From: Marvania coccoides
Taxonomy: Eukaryota > Chlorophyta > Trebouxiophyceae > Chlorellales > Chlorellaceae
DNA length: 64,000 bases
Reading direction: 5' to 3'
Assembly: GCA_963854735.1 (NCBI GenBank)
Contig: OY978106.1
Span: forward strand, 248,001 to 312,000
In this document: piece by piece, positions 11,419-22,155 of the stretch
Layout: each line of letters opens with the position of its first letter
How positions within the stretch are numbered: the stretch's first letter is position 1
Notes under the pieces: generated by a model
What the model was told of the DNA's origin: nothing
The model's input: only the letters and a program-made list of their open reading frames with translations
Database searches by the model: none
Translations under genes and position numbers: made by a program

Positions 11419-12252
11419 TCAACTAGAAAGCAACAGGCTGCTGAGCAACGCCGCATTGTAAAGTGCATGCCCCACAAAAGGCGCTACCAGGTTGCCCTCT
11501 GCCGCAACGAACGCCGAGCCCATCGCTGCTCCGACGATAGTAAGCTGCGGCACGGCAGCAGGGTCTAGGTGCGCTGCTGCAAACGCCAGGGCGCTAATCG
11601 CCACCGCCGCCAGAGCTGGGGCGCCCAGCCGCAGCACCGCAGCCAACAAAAATCCACGGTACACGAGCTCCTCCGTGGCTGGAGCCAAGACAACGGACGC
11701 TGCTGCCTGTGCAAAGGCCGCCATAGTTGAACCGCCAGCTGCTGCTGCCACAGCTTCTGCGCTGCTGGAAGGCTCGCCGGACGCCCCAAACAGCAGCTGG
11801 TTGACTGTCAAGGCTGCAGCGGCTGCGGCCACTCCAGCACCCAGAGCTTTGCCGTCCAAGAAGTCAATTTTAAAGGCGAGGCCTTTGTCGCGAGTCAAAA
11901 TTGTCCACGCTGCGGCCAGCACTGCTGTTTCTACGGCCGCTGCAGCCAGGGAGGGCTGGCCAGTCGCTTGCGCTACAAGTGGGACGCCTGCGTACCCCAA
12001 CGGTAGAATGACAGCCCATAGCTGCGTCAGCGTTCGCCAGGTGCTCCATCCAGAGGAGGAGGAGGAGGAGGAGGAGGAGGAGGCGCTGTCTTGTTGAGTA
12101 GAAGCTGTGTTTTCTTGTTCTGGGGTGCTTCTTCTTCTGCTTTTGCCTAAAACGGGGGGAGCACGAAGAAGAGCGGTGAAGGACGGCGGCATCTCCCAGA
12201 ATGCCCCATGATGGAGGGGGGGCTGGCTCATTCGGGGAACACGCGCGTTCAT
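11419..12252 (-). CDS. CPBP-family (CAAX-like) intramembrane metalloprotease
   Basis: Single exon on the minus strand, 277 residues. The C-terminal half has the CPBP/ABI motif set: EELVYRG (glutamates plus arginine), FAAAHLD and GHALYN, spread over hydrophobic helices about residues 75-275. In this family the Glu and His residues form the active site for proteolysis within the membrane; plant members sit in plastid membranes. The first ~50 residues are basic and Ser/Pro-rich and could be a transit peptide. A run of about ten serines (from a GAG/CTC-type triplet repeat at 12055-12090) separates this from the membrane region. A plastid role is inference. Confidence 0.85.
   Translation of the reverse strand: MNARVPRMSQPPLHHGAFWEMPPSFTALLRAPPVLGKSRRRSTPEQENTASTQQDSASSSSSSSSSSGWSTWRTLTQLWAVILPLGYAGVPLVAQATGQPSLAAAAVETAVLAAAWTILTRDKGLAFKIDFLDGKALGAGVAAAAAALTVNQLLFGASGEPSSSAEAVAAAAGGSTMAAFAQAAASVVLAPATEELVYRGFLLAAVLRLGAPALAAVAISALAFAAAHLDPAAVPQLTIVGAAMGSAFVAAEGNLVAPFVGHALYNAALLSSLLLSS
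12055..12090. repeat. Trinucleotide (GAG)n repeat inside CPBP gene
   Basis: Tandem GAG triplets on the + strand encode the poly-serine linker of the minus-strand protease; length polymorphism would change linker length without a frameshift. Confidence 0.9.
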
Positions 12253-12789
12253 CTCGTTAATGAATGGCTGGGTTTGCTGTGCTCAGCGTGATTGATGATC
12301 GAAAAATCAAATAAAAATGTTTGAATTTTGTGTTCTTTTTTTTTAGGGCGGCAGGCCCTTCCTGGGGTAAGCTGGCTGTACAGTTATTAACAAAAAATTC
12401 TTGATATCACGAAATTCTTGATATCCTCCGGATTGCTCTTTCTTTTTTTGAGAAAATAAAAATAAAATTGGATATATATACTTTAAAGTGTATGCAAATT
12501 TGGACTTTCGGAGAGCGCTCATAAAGCGTTAATATATTCCAAAGAAGGGTGGCTCCTTTTTTTTTCGCCCAGCAATTTTCAATCCATGGTAACGATAATC
12601 AACACAGGATGCCATCAGCATTGCCCATCAGCATTGCCATCAGGTCATTTTTTTTCTTGAAATACGTTGGGGCGCAGTCATGTCATAATAGACACGGAGG
12701 CTGATGTCGGGGCGTGAGTTCACAATTTCGGCCTGGCGCCAACCGTTCCAATTTCCTCCACCGCTCTTTTTCAATTTTTCTCTCTCCCT

Positions 12790-13330
12790 GGTTTGCTCTT
12801 GCAGGCTGCTGCTGGCAATTTCTGGCCTGGAACCCACAGCGCCGGCGAGCGGAGGGAGCTTCGACGTCTCAAACCCAGTCACTTTGCAGACACCTACGCA
12901 GCAGCGTTGGCGGAGGGAGCTTGCGACCTGCTGGCGGATTGGGACAGCGCACGACAGGGTTCCTCGTCTCGTGTACGGGCGCAGTCGGAAAGAAGGCAGG
13001 GTAAATGGGTGGCATAGTCCCTCGTGCGGCACACCGACAACCTGGGGGATGCTGTCCTCGCAACCGTACCCAAACCTGCCGACTCGGGCAGCGCTTTCTT
13101 CCACGCTTGGTCCACTGCAAGAGCAGCGTGCAGCTGGGCACCCCTACTTTGCCATGTTGAAAGAGCTAGAGGAGGTGGCGGCAGCGGATGGCAAGAAAGA
13201 AGGGCGGAGGATGGCGTGTAAAGAGGCAGCCGTGTGTGCGTGTGTAGGGGGAGTGTGTATAGAGGTTCTTTCTGAGAAGGGCGGAGTGCAGCGGAGTTCG
13301 TGTGAGGGGCGAGCTTGAGAATGATCTGCA
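12790..13330 (+). pseudogene. Coding-like remnant, not recognised
   Basis: From a good acceptor (CTCTTGCAG ending near 12804) the + strand reads a GC-rich, coding-like stretch beginning AAAGNFWPGTHSAGE, which runs to an in-frame TAG near 13018. The same frame then continues with RHTDNLGDAVLATVPKPADS, and another frame gives HPYFAMLKELEEVAAADGKK. No intron of workable size explains the stop, so this looks like a decayed exon series. I recognise no family. A functional gene with unusual splicing remains possible. Confidence 0.3.
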
Positions 13331-13629
13331 GAGGAGATAATGTGGAGGTGGTTTGAAGAACGCTGGGGGTAACCTGGTCCAGGATTTGGTGTGTAATTTT
13401 TGCCATTATGTAAAGCTCCCAGCAAATCAAAGTTACAAAATTCTCTTTCTTTCATAGAGGTGGGAAATGGAAAGCCACGGCAGCAGCCCTTTTCATTTTA
13501 AGTTTATTGCAGAATCAGCTGATCCGCCTCGGAGGTGTTGCTGACGGCGCTCGTGTGGTGGTAGTTGCGCACTGCCGCAACATTATTTAAACGCTGTGCT
13601 GGGATTTTGGTGCACAGCTGCCAGCTGAG

Positions 13630-13993
13630 CTGGTTTCAGGTTTTACATATGGTTTGACGTCTACTACCGAGGTTACCCCTATAGAGAACCGCAAGTCGAC
13701 GTGCCACAAACCCCGCCACAGTAAGGCAGAGCCCCCCTTCCATCCGTCGGATCAACCTCAGTTCTGGGCTCTGGCCCCTGCCCCCGAGTCCCCGACGGCG
13801 CGACCGACACAAGAAAACAGGTGCAGAGCAGCAAAATACATGTGCAAAAAAAGACAGGCACGGGTGCATGCAGGAATGCAAGGCATGCAGGACGCCCCGG
13901 ACGGCGAGAACGCGAACCGTTCGGTCAAGGTACACGCTTGGGCAATGCCGGGACGCCCCAGCACCCCTCTCTTCTACAGTGGTCACTCAACCC
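13630..13993 (-). mobile_element. SINE-like repeat, copy A
   Basis: About 360 bp, minus orientation. Its 5' part on + coordinates 13930-13993 matches the other copies (GCTTGGGCAATGCYGGRMCGCCCAGCACCCCTC phrase followed by AGYGGTCACTCAACCC), and its 3' end is the shared GTAGACGTYAAACCATATGTAAAACC. The tail is AAACCTGAAACC. The interior is more diverged than in copies B and D. Confidence 0.75.
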
Positions 13994-14143
13994 TGGCTGT
14001 GTGGGAAGTGATGCATCCAAAGTCGTAGTCAAGAGCGTGTACCAAGGCAAGCAGGTGCAGCAAGATAGACAAGCGACAGGGAAATGAACAAGTTAAATAG
14101 AGACATAACCAAATACAGTACAGACAATAAAAACCAGAACAAA

Positions 14144-15119
14144 TTTCAAGGTTTCAAGGTTTCAAAGGATCGGAAAAATGTAGCCCGGCGCCGCCTCCAC
14201 CATCATCAAAGGCTTGGGCGTCCTCGTACCATCTCGGGCTCCTCTCATACCTCCCCCATCACGCCGCTGCCACGCGGTCTGAGTGTGCCCTCACCAGGGC
14301 CGCCACAAGGGAAAGGTCTGCCGCCTCCAGCTGGAGCAGGTCCCTCGCCGTGGGCGCCGCGGTCACCACCGCTAGCGCTGGCGCACGTTCTCGGTGGAGG
14401 GCAGTACAAGTGCGGAGGATGTGTAACTCGAGGAGTGGGCACGGTGCTGCACATAGGGGGCATGTGCTGGGTGGGTGCCACACTCCGCTCTCGCCAGCTG
14501 CTGGCACGCGAATCCTCTGCACTCCCAGCCGGAGGCGCGTCAGCGCCGCTCTGTCCGCCCTCTGTGGCAGGCGAAGGTGGGGGTGGAGCTTGTAGGTCTC
14601 CACAGAGAGCGTCCACCAGGTGCTGAGGTAGTGGCGCAGCCGCGGGCTCGGCGACGCTGCCAGCGTTGCCAGCCACTTCTCCTGAGCGTTGGTGCGCAGC
14701 AGCTTGGAGGCCCCATCCCGCAGCGTCCCGTTTGCGTGCACGACACCCATCTCGCTGAACAATGCGCGCGCTTCTGTCGCCCAGCACGGCGGCACCGTCG
14801 CTAGCGCCACCACCGGCAGCCCCGCTGCTGCTGCCGCCTCTGTCGCGGCCGCCCGCGTCGCCGCCTCCCCCGCCGCCATCTCCTTGCTAGCCAGGAAAGC
14901 TTGGTGGGCCAGGTTGTCCTCTGGAAGGTCCTGGAGCCGAGTCCAGAAACGCAGGACCGCCGCAGCGAAACGAATTTCCACCGGCCACATCGCCGCCTCC
15001 ACCAGCAGCGCAGCCGTCTTAATCCCCATCGTCGGGACCCCCAGCAGCGGGCGCAGGAAGCGCATGTAGAGGCGGTGGCTGCTGCCGTGGCGGCCCCCTA
15101 GCGGGTCTGCCGCCCCTGA
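14144..15119 (-). mobile_element. 5'-truncated LINE (non-LTR retrotransposon), 3' end
   Basis: Minus-strand open frame from about 15119 to a stop near 14259, then a short 3' UTR and a tail of AAACCTTG repeats at 14144-14166. The ~285-residue product resembles the region C-terminal to the reverse transcriptase in LINE ORF2 proteins: LLGVPTMGIKTAALLVEAAM, then LTRLRLGVQRIRV, then a zinc knuckle with CPLC, a distal His (ELHILRTC) and Cys. The RT catalytic part is missing, so this is a dead, 5'-truncated insertion, the usual outcome of target-primed reverse transcription. The left limit at 15119 abuts the 300 bp tandem repeat. The open frame across the fragment suggests a recent insertion. Confidence 0.65.
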
Positions 15120-15127
15120 GATTTTAT

Positions 15128-15900
15128 GGTTTAATTGAAGCTAAAGCTTTTTTGGGATGTTCAAGCGGGGTGGGGGGTGGGGGATGGAAAGGGGCTGGGA
15201 CAGCGCGCATCCGTCTCTGCGGCGCTGCACCGCTTGTTTTTGGACGATCGCGGCGGGGCGGTGACAGAGGAAAGCTCTGATGCCGGGAAGGCGATGCCGA
15301 TATTGATGGATGGTGGGGGCGGTTGCCATACGCAGGATCAACGCTTTGGTGCGAATTTGGTACCAGCTCGCTTGTTATTTTCCCAATGGCATCCACTTTA
15401 GTCCACATCTTTCCGGAATTTTGTATTTGAATAAAAGCTAAAGCTTTTGTCTTTAGGGATACCTGTAAACCTGTGGGCTGTTGAGAGGCTGTAAAAGGGC
15501 TGGGACAGCGCGCATCCGTCGCTGCTGCGCTGCATGCACTGGAATTATGACAGTTAAGCGGTGGCGGTGAAAGTTTGTAATGTCGGGAAGGCGATGCCAA
15601 TGTCGATCGCTGGTACTGGGGTGATTGCCACGCGCAGGATGAGCGCATTGGTGTGCTTGTGGCACCAGCTCGATTGTTATTTTCCCAATGGCATCTTTTG
15701 GCACAGCTTGTTTTCTTTCTATCTTTACGGAATTTTATAAATCTGTCGAAGCTAAACAATTTGTTAGGCTGCTGGAAGGCTGGGAAAGGGCTGGGGCAGC
15801 GAAAGCCGTCCCTGCTGCGCTGCAGCGCTTGTTTTCAGTAAGTGCAGCGGGGGAGGCAGCTGTGGAAATTTGCAATGTCGGGAGGCGATGCCTGACGTGA
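15128..15900. repeat. ~300 bp tandem repeat, 2.5 units
   Basis: Three successive units begin with GAAGCTAAAGCTTTT or close variants at about 15136, 15435 and 15748. Each unit contains GGGCTGGGACAGCGCGCATCCGTC, CTGCGCTGCA, TGTCGGGAAGGCGATGCC and CTCGNTTGTTATTTTCCCAATGGCATC in the same order; the third unit is cut off after about 150 bp. The minus strand stays open through much of it, giving a repetitive Pro/Ser/Arg-rich translation, but without splice or family support. Confidence 0.85.
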
Positions 15901-16796
15901 AAATTACACTTTGGTAGGCCCAGTTGCCTTTGACACAGAACCTTGACACCTTGAAAACCTTGAAGAGAAAACCCCCCAAAATATTAAATAAGCGCGCAGC
16001 GTCTTTTAAAGCCGGTATTTTATAACTTGAACAATACAGCTACTCGAAACAAACAGCAGCGACTCACTACCCACGAAGGCCCCGTGGGAGAATGGCGACA
16101 GCTGCTGCTGCTGCTGCTGTCGCTGCGGTGGGCGCGCCGCTGTCCTTCACTTCGCCCCCCCCTTCACTCCGTCTGAGACCCCGGATCTTTCAAGAGAGCT
16201 TTCAATACATGCGATAGGACGCGAACAGTGAACGAATTGCAGCTTGTCCTGGTACACGTATTACTCTCGGAACTGTAGCTTTATCGCGCGATTATTCATG
16301 TTAATATAATAGGCACAAGTTCAATGCACGTATTTTAATATTTAATCAAACTCGGGGCGATGGCAGTTCTGTTTCCCACTGATCATCATTCGCGGGGAAC
16401 AACACGATGAAATGAGAGGGGGAGGGGGGTCTTCACTCGGAAGAAATGAAATAATAACTAATGAGCAAACAATTCTTCGCAAACACAAGAACAGGAGGAC
16501 AAGATTTGCAAATCAACTAATATTTTGCTACAGAAGGCGGAAAATGATGCAAAGGCACAAGAAATATAAGGCCGTTCTAAAAACACACTTGACTAATTCG
16601 ACGAGCTAAACAGTGCAATGCGCGCAAGATGGGATCATTTTGTGGGGCCATTTTTTTCCTCCGCATACCCAGTGTACGTATACCTCGACAATTATCAAGC
16701 TCCAAAGTGTTCCCTATGTGTGAAAAAGTAAACAGATTGATTCTTGCTCAGAATGGTTGGCGCAAGGGAATAAAACAAACGCATGGCTGCGTTTAC
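15901..16796. other. Intergenic region without a supported gene
   Basis: About 0.9 kb of mostly AT-rich DNA between the tandem repeat and the secreted-protein gene. It includes a GCT/CTG triplet run near 16101-16116. No gene, RNA or element is recognised. Confidence 0.5.
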
Positions 16797-17492
16797 TTAA
16801 TGGTGGTGGTGGTATCCACTGGGAACAATGGGTTTCTTCCAGATGACGAGCTGCAGAACACACGGACGAAAAGGGGTTTAGGGCGCGAGACGGCGGTTAA
16901 CTTTGAAGGGGGGGGCGGGGGGGGGGGGTAATTGCTTACATCTGTAATGCGTTTGTACGCATATTTGCCAACAATGCTGTATGATTTGCACACCGCCGTC
17001 TTCTTGAAGAATGGTACATTTTTCTTGAGAGTAATGATCTGCTTGAACTTGACGGTCGTGTATTCTCCTGCACGCATTTAATTGAATTGAGGACTGGATG
17101 GGTGCGTGCCGCATACTCTATTATTTTCCGAATTTGTCCGACATACCTTTGAACCTGACCATTTTAGAACTGGGATAGTAGGTGATGTACAGAGGGTTCT
17201 TCTTGTCGTAGGTGCAAGGGGACACCATTTTGACCAAGCTCACCTTGCGGGAGCGGCCCTTGATGATAACGCTCTTGGTGAGAGCGTATTTGTTGTAGCC
17301 AACCTTCTTTATGTCGCTGCCCTTGGGGCCGTATCTGCCATAGAGGGGGAGGACAGTGAGCTTTGGGAGGATTTCGACGGTCTTGGGTGTCGAATGAAAC
17401 CAGCCAGGGCTGTGGTGGTGATAGTCACCCCCAGCTGCTGCCACAGCGGCAAGGGCAAGCAGCAAAATGAAAATGTAGTTCTTCGAGTTCAT
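16797..17492 (-). CDS. Small secreted basic protein with terminal histidine clusters
   Basis: Three exons on the minus strand, 17492-17147, 17067-16940 and 16850-16797, give 175 residues with phases that close exactly. It starts with a clear signal peptide (MNSKNYIFILLLALAAVAAA), followed by GGDYHHHSPGW. The mature part is rich in Lys, Tyr, Val and Pro (YGRYGPKGSDIKKVGYNKY; SVIIKGRSRKVSLVKMVSP) and carries two cysteines. The last exon ends with GYHHHH, so histidine clusters cap both ends. I recognise no family. Secretion or a cell-wall location, and metal or pH-dependent binding by the histidines, are inference. Confidence 0.7.
16899..16930. repeat. G-rich tract in intron 2 of the secreted-protein gene
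   Basis: G runs broken by single other bases lie just inside intron 2, so the pre-mRNA (minus strand) is C-rich directly after the donor. Confidence 0.85.
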
Positions 17493-19175
17493 TATTGCGC
17501 CTGTATAAAGAGGAGGCAGTTCATCTGTTAGAGGCACTGGCGGGGCATGGGGATTGTGACTTGCGAACGGAAATGGTTGAACAGTGTGTAAAAAAAAAGC
17601 AGATATAATTCAATGGTGGAAGGGCTGCACTCACCGAGCTGCTGCACAACAAACAATTTATGGTAATATAAAATGTACAGAGGAGAGAAGCAGCGAAACG
17701 CCATGGTGGTCCTGTTGGCGACGTGCACAGCTGCAATACAAATTTGGACGCGGTCAGGCACGCTTTCCAATGGGCGACCCCGCCCCGGAACTTTTTTTTT
17801 TGGATCGGTTTAGGGGAAATTCACGAAACCCTTTCCAGGCCCTGATTTCTTGATTCTAAGGGGATACCACAAATTGAATTCGGTGTTCAGGTGAAATTTG
17901 GCGCGAAGCCTTAAATCGCTACCACTAATAAGCCCAGCACTCTAATTCGCCTGTTTCTCTCCTTCGGTGCCCATAATAATAAAAAAAACACCTATATGGC
18001 CGCGCGTGCGGGCAAGCAAAGGCGCCGGGGGGGGGTGAGGGGGCCTGTTAAGAACGATGACGTGAACTCCTGAGAGCTCTTAATCCCTTCCCTGTCAGGC
18101 ATTATCAACATTCCAAATACCAGGGTGGTTTTAGACAAATCAAGGCGCGTTAAGAAACGCATTTACATTTGGCCTCAGGAAATAAAGATCTTCGGCGGGA
18201 CATAAACATTGTTTGGCCGCTCTTGCAAGGCATAATATGCGAGGAAAAGTATTATGTGCTCTTCAGGATTACAAAAGACCGACTTTGACTACGTGTTTTC
18301 CTTTTTCTTGAAGGTGTTTTATTGCAAAGATGGCTGCCACGAAAAATGAGCACCTTGTTCGGATCGCCCTTTCTCTCCCTCTCTCGGACGTCTTCTCATT
18401 TTTCTTGTTGATCTTTGGCGAGCGGTCCATGGGTCTGGAACGTGTGGACGGCGGGAACAGTGGGTTAAGATGCCAAAACCTCCACACGCTAAATTCAAAA
18501 TTCCATGGAGGAGCGTGAGTTTGGAGACCCCTATATTAAAAGCAGAGCCACAGCTTTTAATATCATGCTAAAATTGGAGTGAAAAACAACGCCGATTCTA
18601 ACTCGTGACCGAATTAAAATCCCCTTTGCGATTTTTCCCCTGAAGAAGAAAGCAGGTGTGTGTGGTCGTTTTTTTCGGTGAGACCACCAGAAGCCTTCTG
18701 AGAAGGGATACATTTTTTTTATTACTGCTTGCAACTCTATGAGAACACGCTAAGCTTATTTTTATATAATTTGCTGCGCTGCGACCCCCCCTGTGACATT
18801 TTATTTTATGATCATTTGCCCCGCGTACCTCCTGCCCCTCGCACGCAGGCCCAGGCCGGCCACATCTCATGACTCGAGCCCCGCCGAGGCACCTCATGGC
18901 CGCTATTATCGCAGAAATCATCGCTGTCTATTTGCAAAGCGTGAAGAGGTCACATACAATAAGCTGGCATTGCTGAAACAAGAAGTATTATCCGGTGAAC
19001 TTGTGATGGAGTTTGCCGCAGTTAGTACAGAATTTCTCGTTCTGGGGATTATCAGCTTGATAAAGATGAATAGGAAGATGCTTTTTGTAGGTAATGGGAT
19101 ACCGGAGGAATGTCGAAACCGACAGAAGGGAATGTTTTCATGTAGTCAAAGATCAATTATTTTGGAAGGATGCCC
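17493..19175. other. Intergenic region without a supported gene
   Basis: About 1.7 kb of mixed composition. It has a G-rich stretch near 18027-18051 and several short ORFs, among them one at 18793-19215 that lacks splice signals, family similarity and coding-like codon use. I see no RNA gene here. Confidence 0.45.
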
Positions 19176-19318
19176 CATAGCTCAGTTTCCGGCTCCCGAT
19201 GACATTGCATTGTAGCGATTGGCTTATTTTTTATAGCAAAAGCGAGCTATACAGGCTTCCCGAGCCTAAAAGCGAGCGTCCGAAGCTTTCTAACCCAAAA
19301 AGTAAGCTAAGCGAGTTC
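19176..19318 (+). repeat. Dispersed short repeat, copy 1 (tRNA-like head)
   Basis: Shares ATAGCTCAGTTTCCGGC, GCGATTRGCTTATTT, AAAAGCGAGCTATMCAGGCTTCCC and a further GCGAG...CCGAAG block, in the same order and orientation, with the segment at 57855-57980. The opening resembles the 5' end and A box of a tRNA gene (TAGCTCAGTT), which is typical of tRNA-derived SINEs; no convincing B box was found. Confidence 0.6.
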
Positions 19319-19324
19319 TCATAG

Positions 19325-19692
19325 ATGGGTTTAATGGGTTTAATGGGTTTACATCTGGTTGTTACGTCTCCTACAGAAGGTGCTCTTATAGAGACCTGCA
19401 AGGCGACGTGCCACTTCCCGCCACAGTAAGGCGGGTACCCCCTTCCATCCGCTGGGATCGACCCCCGGTACGGTGGACGTACGGATACTGCCACTACGCC
19501 GGTGACCGCTCCGCCGCCCACAGTTAAGGCTCTGGCCCCCGCCTTCCGGAGTCCCCCAGCGGCGCGACCGACTAAAATTAAGGGAAAAGCAGGGTTCTCC
19601 TGACGGCAACGGCCCGTCAGGTTTGGGGTTCGCGCTTGGGCAATGCTGGCCCGCCCAGCACCCCTCCCATCTACAGCGGTCACTCAACCCCT
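19325..19692 (-). mobile_element. SINE-like repeat, copy B
   Basis: Full-length minus-oriented copy. It matches copy D in reverse through GTGACCGCTGTAGATGGGAG at its 5' end, the GCCCAAGCGCGAACCCC block, the interior CCCACGGATGG-like and GCCTTACTGTGGCGGG blocks, and GACGTAACAACC at the 3' end. The 3' tail is three units of AAACCCATT. Confidence 0.85.
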
Positions 19693-19885
19693 GGCTAAAG
19701 GGTTTTTGATGTAGTACCCGGTGTGCTCACTGAAATAAGTGGCACCCGCCTTTTGTACCCGTCCATTAGAGACTGCGATACCACGGGGAAGTGATGCATC
19801 CGAGAGCTGCAAGCAGTAATAATTTTCTGAGCTATTTTTTTGAAGGCCATTTTTTTGGAGAAATTTGGAGGCTTTCTTGCGAGAG

Positions 19886-20094
19886 AGACAGGGGCCAGAG
19901 TCTTACATTGTGGGCGACGGTGCGGTATCGGCGTAATGCTGTATCCGTACGCCCCCAGTACCTGAGGTTGATCCCACGGATGGAAGGGGGTACTCCGCCT
20001 TACTGTGGCGGGGTGAGTGGCACGTCGGCTTGCACCAAACTTGGTAGTAGACGTTACAACCATATGTAAAACCTCCAAACCTCCAAACCTGCAG
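19886..20094 (+). mobile_element. SINE-like repeat, copy C (5'-truncated)
   Basis: Matches copy D from GGGGCCAGAGYCTTACATTGTGGGCGACGG through CCTGAGGTTGATCCCACGGATGG to GTAGACGTTACAACCATATG almost without change, but lacks the first ~150 bp. The tail is AAACCTCC repeated. It lies 5'-to-5' with copy B, forming an inverted pair. Confidence 0.85.
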
Positions 20095-20399
20095 AGAAAG
20101 CCGAGGCTTTCTGAGCGGCAGTCTTCTAGCGAAGCCCGCCGCTCTAGCGGCTAATTTGTGCGTTCACAGTGAATAAGTACCTCAACTTTGCAGTTTCGGT
20201 AGTGTGATTATAGTAGAGTGTGTAGTGTGTAACGCATTAGGGAGGGGGTGGTGAATTTGTGCCACCCCGAACGCCCTTCCTCCAACTAAGTGAAGAAAGT
20301 TCTTTTTATTTCGTACTTTTGTAATCAGAAATCAGTCTGTCCAAGGCTCTTAAACCAACTTTCAGGCAAAATAGCAATAACTCCCGCTCTTCTACTTTT

Positions 20400-21760
20400 C
20401 AGGTGAGTCGCTTTCTGGTTGACCGAGAGGGTCGGAGGTGGGGACTTGCTCAAAGTCGAGAGCAAAGTCGAGAGCAAAGTTTTGTGCTGTAAAGGCGTCA
20501 AATGCCCCCCGCGTTCTCAAGAATCAATCTTTATACTATCAAGAGTGCTCGTGCGCGATTTGGGCCCAAAGGGGGCTTGTTCAAGCCTCCTCCCCTTGTG
20601 CGAAAAATGTTGATGCTTGCTTTGAAGCCGGTGCAGGCTTTTTTCAACTAATTTCGATTTGGATGCAATTGACAGACATGTTTCAACTAGGTTTGCGGCG
20701 CCGCAGGCCGCCCAGACCGCGAATTTTTAAATAAAGCAAGATGTGGGCGAAATCCCTTTGCCCTGTGAGACCTCAAACCCCTTTTGGGGCGGAAAAGCTG
20801 GGTTCAGAGAGGTGGGAAATCATATTTGCGTGGCTATTATGGGATTTAATGCCTGGATTTGACCGTCTATTTCAATCAATTAATTTGCAAAGAATGGTCG
20901 AGGCCTCGTTCCTTCAGACCGCTGAGGCGGTTGTTGAATTGGCAATGTCTATTTTGACCGAGTGTGGTGGCGGCACGTACCTCTTCATCTTCCCTGTGAG
21001 CGCATCCAAAATCAAAGCCTGCGGGGATGCTTCTTTAGAGCCGATATTTACGGAGGAGTCTCTCTTGCCTGACCTGGCCAGACGATACTTTGCGCCTCGC
21101 ATGCGGCATTTGGCGGATCCTATGCCGCCTGCGGGATGCTCTGTGGCCCTCGAGCTCGCCGCCAGTTCTTCAGTTCCGACGTGTTTGCCACCCCCCAAGG
21201 CCGCGAGCGCGCCATGAAGATGGCTGCGCAGTTGGGCGCCACGCTGTAGGACCTAGCGGCCCAGCCCTCCCCCGACTTGCTGCCCAGCACCATCGCCGGC
21301 CTTTGGGGCACGGGCTGTCCCCATTTAACTCGCACTGCTTCTTGGAGCTGGTGCAGGAGGCAGTCCCGCGGTTAGACGGCGTGCAGCGCAAGGCTGTGGC
21401 AGTTTTTTCTTTAACTGCATTGCCAGCGACTCCCCGGTCATCAGCTATGTGCCGCACCGCACTGCTGGCGAGCTGCATGCGATGCTGCGGTCTGGGCAGC
21501 CTGGGCAGCCCCGCAGACTGGATGCCGACGCGATGGAGGTGCTGGTGGAGGAGGCCCCGGTATTGGCTGGGTTTTTGGATGCGCTGCGGCCTGCTGGGAC
21601 TGAAGCTGCTATTGGTTGCGAAATCCCTCGTCGGCTGGTACCTCTGCTAGACCCTCTCCCCTCCCCAGCAGATAAATTTTGCAACGGTGGTGTTAAAAAA
21701 GTGGTGACTCCAAAGCGCAGGCCCTTAGGCTGCGAGCGCTGACCGACGAACGAGACCGGG
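20400..21760 (+). pseudogene. Degenerate coding region, unrecognised
   Basis: An acceptor-like site (CTACTTTTCAG near 20401) is followed by long GC-rich coding-like segments. The best open frame is 20741-21217 (for example FQSINLQRMVEASFLQTAEA and TEESLLPDLARRYFAPRMRH). Beyond it, coding-like words such as FFSSDVFATPQGRERAMKMA and QPSPDLLPSTIAGLWGTG are broken by stops and frame changes. I could not assign a family. Its position among retroelements suggests a dead element or gene remnant. Confidence 0.35.
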
Positions 21761-22048
21761 CAGACCAGCTCTCCTACAGAGCGAATCACCCACCCACCGA
21801 TCCTCTCTCAACAACACCCGAACGTACCTGCTACCGATTTCCACCGCCCGCCAAATTGCCTGGGGCCAGCAGTGTATGCCAGGTGTTTTTGCACAGGCTG
21901 TCAGCCCCAGACTAAATAATTCCCTCCTGCCCAAACCTCTGCGTTGGCTCGCCAACACCTCTTTTACTCATCCAATCTTTTGCGCAGGTGGCCGAACTGC
22001 GTAAGCATGGTGGTTCAGGTGCTGCAGAACCAAACTCCAAAAAGATTA

Positions 22049-22155
22049 GGGCTCTTGGGCGAATCGAACGCCCGGCCACTCCCATCTTCAGGGCTATCAA
22101 CATGAATCGAAGACGTCCACCCTAAGGGAGTATCATACCACTAGACCAAAGAGCC
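22049..22155 (-). tRNA. tRNA-Pro (AGG) with intron
   Basis: Minus strand. The acceptor arm GGCTCTT/AAGAGCC, anticodon stem CTCCC/GGGAG, T arm GGGCG-TTCGATT-CGCCC and D loop AGTGGTA fold as a standard tRNA. The anticodon loop reads TTAGGG/T, giving AGG (proline). A 35-base intron at 22119-22085 sits one base 3' of the anticodon, the canonical nuclear position, and contains CCCT that can pair with the anticodon. CCA is not encoded. A T5 run just downstream (minus strand, about 22043-22039) is a Pol III terminator. Confidence 0.93.

Noticed and set aside
12704..13318. 204-residue open frame on + as a real gene
   Set aside because: Its first half runs through a typical polypyrimidine tract and acceptor (CTCTTGCAG), and the coding-like signal changes frame several times; listed only as a remnant.
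14144..15119. The minus-strand frame as a host gene
   Set aside because: The zinc-knuckle end, the LTRLRLG segment and the AAACCTTG tail fit a LINE 3' end better than a host protein.
15124..15759. 211-residue minus-strand open frame
   Set aside because: It is a translation of the 300 bp tandem repeat, Pro/Ser-rich with no splice or family support.
18793..19215. 140-residue open frame on +
   Set aside because: No family similarity, ordinary AT-rich codon use and overlap with the dispersed repeat at its end.
19325..19355. ATGGGTTTAATGGGTTTA array as a chromosome-end telomere
   Set aside because: Only three units, internal, and attached to the 3' end of a SINE-like copy; other copies have different units.
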